From: Stachybotrys elegans
Taxonomy: Eukaryota; Ascomycota; Sordariomycetes; Hypocreales; Stachybotryaceae
NCBI GenBank assembly: GCA_020746835.1
Contig: JAGPNK010000030.1
Span: forward strand, 1-64,000
Length of the DNA stretch: 64,000 nucleotides
Direction: 5' to 3'
Shown: one piece after another, positions 57,341 to 64,000 of the stretch
How the letters are laid out: every line of letters starts with the position of its first letter
How positions within the stretch are numbered: position 1 is the first letter of the stretch
Position numbers and translations under genes: made by a program
Notes under the pieces: model-generated
Told to the model about the DNA's origin: nothing
What the model saw: the letters and a program-made list of their open reading frames with translations, nothing else
Database searches by the model: none

Positions 57341-58414
57341 ATGCGGTTTCACTTTTTCTTTCTTCTCGCCTGGATGGCGACTGGCGTCTTGGGCAGTGGT
57401 CTGCGGTCCGCATACGAAAAGATCATGCTCTTCTATGCGTACAGACTCGAGTTGCTTCTGCCAGAAGACCAACGAACCATCGGCTATAGATGCGCCACTC
57501 AACTCCAACCCACTGATGATGTATACATGCCCTGTCCCGAACCCCCAAACGGCCAGCCCAAATATCTACCTTGCCAGTACATTCCCAAGGTATACAGCCC
57601 GGGTCCAAATGGGTCTCCAGGGAGTATGGTTAACGGTCCGGCGAAAGAATGCAACCTCGTGCAGTTTTTGGTGCACATTGACGGAAAAGGCCAGGGAGCA
57701 CTGAAGAAGCGTGTTTTTGATGGCAACCAAGACAGGCTCAACTTTGACATCGATGCAGCCGCCAGGAAGATCGAACAATTCACTTGGGACAGACCCCTGG
57801 CCCTGCCGCGTCACGTGTTCAAGGGCGGCTGCCTCCCACAACACATGGTTGACGGCAAAACCCCTTACGAGGGCATGGTGAAATCTGTCTTTGAACGAGT
57901 CGCATACGCCAAAAGCCACATCCCTCCGACCGAGACCAGCAAGGCTGAAGTAAAAGACCTCTTTGACCGCGTCGAGACGTCACGAGCCGCAGTCCATCGC
58001 GCACGCACGGCAGATCATGACTATTTCGTCAAACGGAGCCTTGAACAAGCAATTCCAGGGATCGACGTCAAGGTTCACAACGAAGGCTATCAGGTGCATT
58101 ATAAGGAAAAGGTGCCTAACCCTCTCGCTGGGCAACCCGGTCAATCCCCAACAATAGAAGTCTCAAAGTCGAGGGAAGTCTTCCTCATCTCGTACGACGA
58201 GACCAAGCTGGCAAATGTGGCATCCATCCCCGACATTGAGGACAAGATATCACAGGCCCTAGCGAATCGACTCGTTCATAAACAGGGGGAGACTACGGCA
58301 GAGGCAGCGGAGGTCGAAGCAGCGAAAGTCCATCAAATTACGATGGAAGCTTGGGCTCAGGGGAAATCCACGATGGACAATGCTATCCTATCTTGTAATG
58401 CTCCATCCTCTTAA
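57341..58414 (+). CDS. Secreted protein of unknown function (357 aa)
   Basis: This is a single exon. Although the frame is open from 57263, the ATG at 57341 starts a signal peptide (MRFHFFFLLAWMATGVLGS). The mature protein has five cysteines in the first half (YRCATQ, MPCPEP, LPCQYI, KECNLV, GGCLPQ), then an alpha-helical charged second half with DLFDRVETSRAAVHRARTAD. No membrane anchor or GPI signal was seen. I do not recognise a family. Confidence 0.7.
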   Translation: MRFHFFFLLAWMATGVLGSGLRSAYEKIMLFYAYRLELLLPEDQRTIGYRCATQLQPTDDVYMPCPEPPNGQPKYLPCQYIPKVYSPGPNGSPGSMVNGPAKECNLVQFLVHIDGKGQGALKKRVFDGNQDRLNFDIDAAARKIEQFTWDRPLALPRHVFKGGCLPQHMVDGKTPYEGMVKSVFERVAYAKSHIPPTETSKAEVKDLFDRVETSRAAVHRARTADHDYFVKRSLEQAIPGIDVKVHNEGYQVHYKEKVPNPLAGQPGQSPTIEVSKSREVFLISYDETKLANVASIPDIEDKISQALANRLVHKQGETTAEAAEVEAAKVHQITMEAWAQGKSTMDNAILSCNAPSS

Positions 58415-59314
58415 TGATGCAAAGACACATTCTAGGTATGATTAGGGAAAATGCCTAATTAGAACTAGAATAAAATAAGTGGCTTCCTTATCTATAGAAA
58501 CTTACAATAGATACTAGCATCTAGATTCTCATCCACCTTTTCTTCTTTCTTTGTATATATCAAAACCTCAAAACATACTTGATACTGTTGAGAAGAGACT
58601 CGGTTTCTACCATGACCCTTGACCCCTCTTCTCGGATTATGCCCAGGTTGGCAGGGCATTCTGCCTTTCCATCCGTCGTCTTCATCGTAGTCGGGACTCG
58701 TTGCAATCCGACTTCTCTAGGCCTACGCTACTCCTCTTCCTTCCTGAACCAGACTAGTTGACCCAAAGCCAGAGTTTCCCTGGGCTCTATTATTAGCTCT
58801 GCCTGGTCCAGACCAGTCCATATTTGCGGGATAACGAATTTTTGCGACTATGGACTCAGACGTTTGGGCTTCAATAGTTATCCCCAATTGGAGGATTTGT
58901 TGGATAATGACCTTTTGCGGCTCTATTCTTGGGCTGATTACTGAGATCCAGGCCCACTATTCATACAGGTACGGTGATATTGGCTACTAGGTAGTGCACG
59001 ATGCGGATCGCTCCGTCCCAAGTCTCTGAAGCGGGGACGACGAGGACCCTTCCCCTACTGACTGCAGGGATATTGAGCCGCCCCGCTGGGCTATCGAGTG
59101 GGAGGATTTGGCCAGAATAGCGCGCCAAGCGGTCTCGGCAAGGCTGGCTGCCGAAGTCATGGCAGACAACATGTACTGCCCTGCCCTTTCTGATTTCTAG
59201 TCTCTGCTCTCTGCTCTCTGCTCTCTGGTTTTTGCTCCATCCCCTTCTCTTTGTGGCGACCTTTTCGTTCATAGCCCTAGGTGAACTGTCATTCTTTTAC
59301 TCACTCTGCCCAAC
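58415..59314. other. Intergenic, 0.9 kb
   Basis: It contains three to four copies of CTCTCTG (about 59201-59230), a microsatellite-like tract close to the WSC gene start. No gene was seen. Confidence 0.5.
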
Positions 59315-61027
59315 ATGACGCTCCAGTCCCTCGCGTCGATGGCCTTTTGCCTCGCCGTGCTGCCTCAGCTCGCCGATGCGTCGTCTATTGTCAAGATTGG
59401 CAAACGGGGCGCCACGCCCCTAGGCGAGGTCCATTCCAACACCATCAAGACTTGCAGCTATTGGTACGATAACTTTGGCGACAAGAGCTGCGAGGTGGTC
59501 CGAGACTGGTTGTTTGCCATCCCTCCCGAGACCTTTTCCCGCTGGAATCCGTCTATCAGCCTGGACTGCAAGGGGTGGGAGGATTGGTACTCGTACTGCA
59601 TCCAGGTCGAGGCCGAGTCGTTGCCTCAGCCAAGCAGCAGCAGCAGTAGCTCGTCGTCGTCCTCCTCGACCACTGCTGCACCCACGCCTACCGCCTCTCC
59701 TGTGCTGAAGGGATGGGAGCCGATGGGTTGCTTTATCGACGACCATACCCTGAGCAACCGCTCTACAACGGAGGGCGGCAGTACCCTGACCGTCGACAAG
59801 TGCAAGGCGGCCTGCTGGCGCAACAATTTCCGCTACGCCGGCGTCAAGTCGGGCACCGAGTGCTGGTGCGGCTCCTTTGTGGGAGGCGACTGGGCTCGAG
59901 ACCAGGCCGACTGCAACGTCAGCTGCCCCGGTGACAAGTCCCAGACGTGCGGAGGCGACAAGCTGTTGCTCGTCTTTGAGGCGCAGGTCGATTCTACTCC
60001 TCTACCCCCGGGCGGGCAGCCAGAGCCCATAACCTCGCCCACCGCCTCCTCATCCTCCTCGGCGCCCACGTCGACAAGCGCGCCGCCCCAGGCGGCAGCC
60101 ACCTGGATCCCATTGGGCTGTCGCAAGGACAAGTTCCCGGCCACTGCCCGCGTTCTCCGAGAGCTTGCCTTTACCAGCACCACGGCCCTGAACATTGAAG
60201 TCTGCCAGGCCACATGCCTTCACAACGGCAAGACCCTAGCGGGTGTCGTGTATTCTTCGGAGTGTTGGTGCGGCGACGAGATCCAAGCCCCAGCTATCAA
60301 TGCTCTTACCGACGAGGCCGAATGTAATACTCCATGCTGGGCCGAAAATACCGGGCCGGCCTGCGACGACACTACGCGCATCAAGCTCTACCGGCACGCT
60401 GTGCCTAAGAAAGTGGACTGGCAGACAGTTGGCTGCCACAAGGACCTGTTCCCGCAAACGGCTCGCACGCTTAACGATTTGGCCCTTGCCAGTAATGACA
60501 ACACTACCATTGCGGGCTGCCAGTCTCTCTGCCTTGAGCGTGGGAAGAAGCTTGCGGGACTGGAGAACGGTCGCGAGTGCTGGTGCGGAGACGCTGTCCA
60601 GGACCCGTCCAAGAATGTATGGGTCGACCAGGCAGAGTGCAACAAGCCCTGCACAGGCAGGCCTAGTCAGAAGTGCGGAGACATCGCACGTGTGTCTCTC
60701 TACGAGTACTCGGTGCCCGAACCGAAGAGGTGGCAGGATATTGGCTGCTACAATGACCTGTTCCCATCCACGGCACGAACCCTTGCCAAGCAGGTTCACA
60801 AAGGCGCGGGGCTCACCCACTCCCTCTGCCTTGGGCTCTGTACCAAGGAGGGAGCCAGGTACGCAGGAGTCGAGAATGGGGATGAATGCTGGTGTGGTAA
60901 CGCCATTCAGGACCCGGATAGCAACGTATTGGTGATCCCGGGGTATTGCAATAAGAGGTGCAGCGGAGACATGTCGCGGGCTTGTGGTGCGGCTGGACGC
61001 ATCAACGTGTATGAATTTAAATATTAA
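59315..61027 (+). CDS. Secreted LysM-like plus four-WSC-domain protein (570 aa)
   Basis: This is a single exon. A signal peptide (MTLQSLASMAFCLAVLPQLADA) is followed by a LysM-like unit (CSYWYDNFGD, FSRWNPSISLDCKGW, YSYCIQVE; about 47-102). A Ser-rich linker leads to four WSC domains starting near residues 130, 265, 363 and 465. Each carries CxxxC and ECWCG motifs (TECWCGS, SECWCGD, RECWCGD, DECWCGN). A second Ser/Thr/Pro linker separates WSC1 and WSC2. There is no transmembrane or GPI signal, so it is secreted rather than a Wsc sensor. LysM binds chitin-type oligomers and WSC binds glucans in characterised proteins, so it is probably a wall-glycan binder. Confidence 0.9.
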   Translation: MTLQSLASMAFCLAVLPQLADASSIVKIGKRGATPLGEVHSNTIKTCSYWYDNFGDKSCEVVRDWLFAIPPETFSRWNPSISLDCKGWEDWYSYCIQVEAESLPQPSSSSSSSSSSSSTTAAPTPTASPVLKGWEPMGCFIDDHTLSNRSTTEGGSTLTVDKCKAACWRNNFRYAGVKSGTECWCGSFVGGDWARDQADCNVSCPGDKSQTCGGDKLLLVFEAQVDSTPLPPGGQPEPITSPTASSSSSAPTSTSAPPQAAATWIPLGCRKDKFPATARVLRELAFTSTTALNIEVCQATCLHNGKTLAGVVYSSECWCGDEIQAPAINALTDEAECNTPCWAENTGPACDDTTRIKLYRHAVPKKVDWQTVGCHKDLFPQTARTLNDLALASNDNTTIAGCQSLCLERGKKLAGLENGRECWCGDAVQDPSKNVWVDQAECNKPCTGRPSQKCGDIARVSLYEYSVPEPKRWQDIGCYNDLFPSTARTLAKQVHKGAGLTHSLCLGLCTKEGARYAGVENGDECWCGNAIQDPDSNVLVIPGYCNKRCSGDMSRACGAAGRINVYEFKY

Positions 61028-61952
61028 CCACGGGCTTTGCGATCCTGGTCATATATTCTAGCTTATGAATACATTTGCCAGTATACAAGCGTTGTCTGTT
61101 TGGGATTGTCTTGAACTCGATGGGATGTAACATTCGTCAGAAAAAGACAGAGCGCAGGTTAATGGCCACTACATTTATATATCTAGCCACCCTTTATGGC
61201 AATTTGTATGACCTCTTCCAGCCGTCCTATCCTAACCTTTGGCAGTAGCTATAATAATGGCCTTTGCTAGCAGCTATCTATAATAATACCCTAGACAATT
61301 TGCCTTACTATCATGCAGCATCAATATCGTCTAACCCTTAGCCACATAATAGTAGGTCAAGGTGCCCAGATTCGTAAATGTAGTGGCCATCTAATACAAG
61401 ACCCTGGGGTGGTTGAACTACCTTGGAATCAATACAGTAAAGGTTAAGGAAACGAGATCGTTGAAAAACATGCCGCCGTCACATCTTTGATGTTAGTCTG
61501 CTGGCAAAAAAGGTTATTTTAATTTCTCTAGAAGGACTCCTAGAATTTAGCCGGCACCCCGCACTGAGAACTCCCTCTTCGGCTGACCCTGCTGCCTTAT
61601 CTCAGGAATCAAGGAACGTACATGGCCCCCAAGTTCCAGACTCACAAATGCACTTCTCACAGGGTCGCTTATGCCCATGTGCTGCAAGCGACGTTGAAAT
61701 AACCTGGTTTTTAAGTCAGGTGATTGTAGAGGCCCCATAAGTGGCTGCACTGGCGCGGACGTGAGGCAGCAGTCAAAAGTGTCGGCATCCACTCTCATGG
61801 CCAGCTCAATCGGCCTGAGTATAAGGGCGACAAGGACGCCGAGATGAACTGAAGCTCGTTAGCTCAACAAACCTTTCCCAATATCTTGCTGCTCTTAGCT
61901 TTTCTAGACCTATCAAAGGATTGGGGTCTTGTCGGTCAGCTCTACTGCAAAG
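61028..61952. other. Intergenic, 0.9 kb
   Basis: No gene or repeat was recognised. A minus ORF (61547-61798) lacks motifs. Confidence 0.5.
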
Positions 61953-62669
61953 ATGTACACGACACGGTTACTTTCTCCGATCCTTGGCTTCAGCGTTGCA
62001 TCAAAAGTTTTGGCGACGCCCGTCAACATCCGGATCGCTGAAGACGACATTTCTCCGGGCGATTCTGACAGTCACATCACGTTCTCTGATGATGTTCTGC
62101 CACCGAACTACATAGCTGCCGATTTCAACCCTCCTGCTGGCTTCGACTGGGAAGATACTGCGGACCTTGATCAGTCGTTCATTGGCTCCAACTACACATG
62201 GCCAGTTAATACAACTGACAATCCCGAGTACACAATCAAGCCGAACCTAGCAGACGAGGACAAACACTTCCAAATCTACTTTATGACTTATGATGTAACA
62301 GGCTGCACCCACGGTGGTTGCTGGGACCAGAGTGTCAGGAGATATTCCGTGGATTCCAGCTGCCATGGCGGACGCTGCGGCGCCAAGGCGTTTATGGACC
62401 ACGACTGGGAGGCCCACCTGTGTGATAAGAAGCTCACTGCCTGTGGTATTGAATATGTGCTAAAGTATACCGGCACTCAGGGAAGCTGCATGAGATATAA
62501 GTGGTTCCATGGCCGAGGGTTTCACTACTGGGTCAAGTATGCCCATCTCACACGTGGGGGAAAGAATGTTGGCGAGTGTTTGGTCTGGAACAAAATCCGG
62601 ACAGCAAAGCATTGCGCGTTTGGGCCTTGGGGGATGGACTCTATGTTGAAGTGCTGGGTTCATAGATAG
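61953..62669 (+). CDS. Secreted cysteine-rich protein of unknown function (238 aa)
   Basis: This is a single exon with its start at the ATG at 61953, not the TTG upstream. The signal peptide is MYTTRLLSPILGFSVASKVLA. The mature N-terminus is acidic and unstructured. The C-terminal half has about ten cysteines (GCTHGGCW, SCHGGRCG, LCDKKLTACG, SCMRY, GECL, HCAF, KCWVHR), so up to five disulfides are possible. It ends exactly at a cysteine-rich motif with no anchor. No family was recognised. A secreted effector-like role is inference. Confidence 0.72.
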   Translation: MYTTRLLSPILGFSVASKVLATPVNIRIAEDDISPGDSDSHITFSDDVLPPNYIAADFNPPAGFDWEDTADLDQSFIGSNYTWPVNTTDNPEYTIKPNLADEDKHFQIYFMTYDVTGCTHGGCWDQSVRRYSVDSSCHGGRCGAKAFMDHDWEAHLCDKKLTACGIEYVLKYTGTQGSCMRYKWFHGRGFHYWVKYAHLTRGGKNVGECLVWNKIRTAKHCAFGPWGMDSMLKCWVHR

Positions 62670-63406
62670 GGCCTACTATACCTAGCCCTGAGGACGGATA
62701 GAATTGCTCATGTACACATTGTCCTTGATCCTCCTTTCAAGTGGGTTCCGGCAGATTAGATCTTGGCGGCCGGTCTCATTCCAGCCTGGAGTGTTAATGA
62801 GTAATTCAACGAGATGACTGACCTAGCATTATCCAGATTGTGAAGCAACTCCAGGAAACCGTCTCAAACTAGCTATAGTACGAGCAGGCCGAAGCTCAGC
62901 ATGTCCACTGCCCAAACCCTGGCGATATCTCTTCGCTCGAGATCAAGGGGCTTCTCTACACACAACATATCCAGAAGGTATTCCATGCCCATGGTCTGAG
63001 ATTGTTCGTAGCTCACTGGTCTCTATTTGCTTGTGGCCGGATATACGCAGCTTTTTACTCAACTTAATGGCCCACGATACCCGTCAGCGATGCCGATAAA
63101 ATTTGCTAAGAACCTTCAGCGGTGTCAAGACGATGAAAACAAGAGCATACATATATATTGACAAAATCTGCTCCATTCTCCCCCCCAAGCCTTCCACGGA
63201 ACACAATAGGGATTGGTGTCCTTCTCGAGAGTGCCGGCAGAAGTGCCACGCGTGCAGTGATAGGCGCCACTTTAGGAGAGATCATTCTCAGGCATTTCGA
63301 ATTCGGGTTACCTTTGCTTACTCCTTCTGAGGTGTAAGGTATCCTCCGTCGTTGGCAATGCATTTTGAAGCCAGAGGCGGCTGGTGACCCACTTCCGTTG
63401 CGCCTT
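62670..63406. other. Intergenic, 0.7 kb
   Basis: No gene was recognised. A TATAAAAGG on the minus strand at about 63405-63413 lies inside or just beyond the 3' end of the next ORF and is probably coincidental. Confidence 0.45.
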
Positions 63407-63625
63407 TTATACGCTGCTACTAATTCCGTGGGGGCAACATAACCGTTGAGACCGAAATTGAGAAATTCCGACAGCTCCAGTGAGATCCAGAACCCACGAG
63501 GTGAAAGCTGTCGTCAGAGAATAACCTCGTGGTGTTACTGGGCACGCCAGTTGCCTCGGGGTATTGAGTGGACTGGCAGCAACACTGAGGAGCTGCAGAG
63601 CAGCCACAGCTAAGGTGAACTTCAT
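63407..63625 (-). CDS. Small secreted protein (72 aa), tentative
   Basis: The ORF starts MKFTLAVAALQLLSVAAS, a good signal peptide, followed by NTPRQLACPVTPRGY and a CC pair near the end. A TATAAATAAA element on the minus strand (about 63676-63687) lies about 55 bp upstream, which supports transcription. The unspliced ORF is used; an intron leading to a longer product cannot be excluded. Family unknown. Confidence 0.4.
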   Translation of the reverse strand: MKFTLAVAALQLLSVAASPLNTPRQLACPVTPRGYSLTTAFTSWVLDLTGAVGISQFRSQRLCCPHGISSSV

Positions 63626-63675
63626 ACCGAAACAGACGAGATGAACGGTGATGCTTGGGCAGGAGAACTGAGGTA

Positions 63676-63687
63676 AATTTATTTATA
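63676..63687 (-). promoter_or_regulatory. TATA-like element of the 72-residue secreted protein gene
   Basis: Minus-strand CTATAAATAAAT lies about 55 bp upstream of the ATG at 63625. Confidence 0.4.
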
Positions 63688-64000
63688 GACACGGATACTC
63701 ACGAAATCTAGTGGGTGGACCATAGTTCCGGACATTCCCTATTTTAAGGTGCATCAAATACTAGCTCCAGCAGCCTCACCCACCCAATATTGGTCCATGG
63801 CCCACGCATCATGGGTGCCGACAAACGGTAGAAATGCGCTAGTAAGAACGATAGCGAGAAATGGAGCACGACAAGGACCACTCACTCACTGTGATCAGGG
63901 CCAGCACTAGCCGTTTCGCTCCAACTTCTCCACCTGCTCCAGCTCGAGATCCCCCAGAGCCGCTGGCCCCAGTTCGATTTCTCATTAACCAACTACAATA
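63688..64000. other. Window edge, no gene seen
   Basis: No ORF with coding character was found in the last 310 bases. Confidence 0.5.

Noticed and set aside
1..64000. CRISPR array, rRNA operon or intact tRNA gene
   Set aside because: No regularly spaced identical repeats with unique spacers, no rRNA-like sequence and no convincing tRNA cloverleaf were seen by eye.

Overview
This is nuclear DNA of a filamentous ascomycete, most likely a Sordariomycete close to the Hypocreales. Genes carry short GT-AG introns of about 45-120 bp. Fungus-specific families are present: HET, 2EXR, WSC, GH71, GH55 and CFEM/SAT4. An AT-saturated, repeat-induced-mutation-like block sits at the left edge. About 20 intact protein-coding genes, several decayed genes and no rRNA or CRISPR were found. 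Gene models were spliced by hand. For almost every model the exon lengths sum to a multiple of three and the joints match the expected family sequence.

Layout: 1-2170 is an AT-rich block with a tRNA-like relic. 2176-5920 (-) is a GH55 glucanase with an unusual C-terminal extension. Its upstream region (6269-6440) carries six 31/32-bp repeats. 7083-15531 holds two secreted HExxH metallopeptidases, a 131-residue secreted protein, a thioredoxin-reductase-like flavoprotein without the redox cysteines, and an ankyrin protein. 17341-21325 (+) is a large secreted SGNH hydrolase with ten VCBS/FG-GAP repeats and a Cys-rich tail. 21852-29517 holds a 62-residue secreted peptide, a calcineurin-like phosphoesterase, a secreted metallo-beta-lactamase, a CLN3/battenin-like protein and an UNC93-like transporter. 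30710-36223 is a decaying zone: a luciferase-like monooxygenase with two lesions, a CFEM/SAT4 receptor pseudogene, an orphan gene and an ORF with two in-frame TAG codons. 36224-39030 is gene-poor and repeat-bearing.

39031-47572 is a compact block of HET protein, dynamin-like GTPase, UlaG-like metallo-hydrolase and HET protein, an arrangement that suggests non-self recognition. 47908-55805 carries a GH71 alpha-1,3-glucanase and an eleven-exon GH55 protein with a chitinase-type C-terminal domain. 56332-63625 carries a 2EXR protein, two secreted orphans, a LysM-like/four-WSC protein and a small secreted protein.

Taken together this is an accessory genomic compartment. Secreted glucan-degrading and glycan-binding proteins (two GH55, GH71, SGNH-VCBS, WSC) could act on fungal walls, either the organism's own or those of prey or competitors. 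They are interleaved with putative allorecognition genes, orphan secreted proteins, transposon scars and pseudogenes. Functions are inferred from motifs read by eye; no database search was run.
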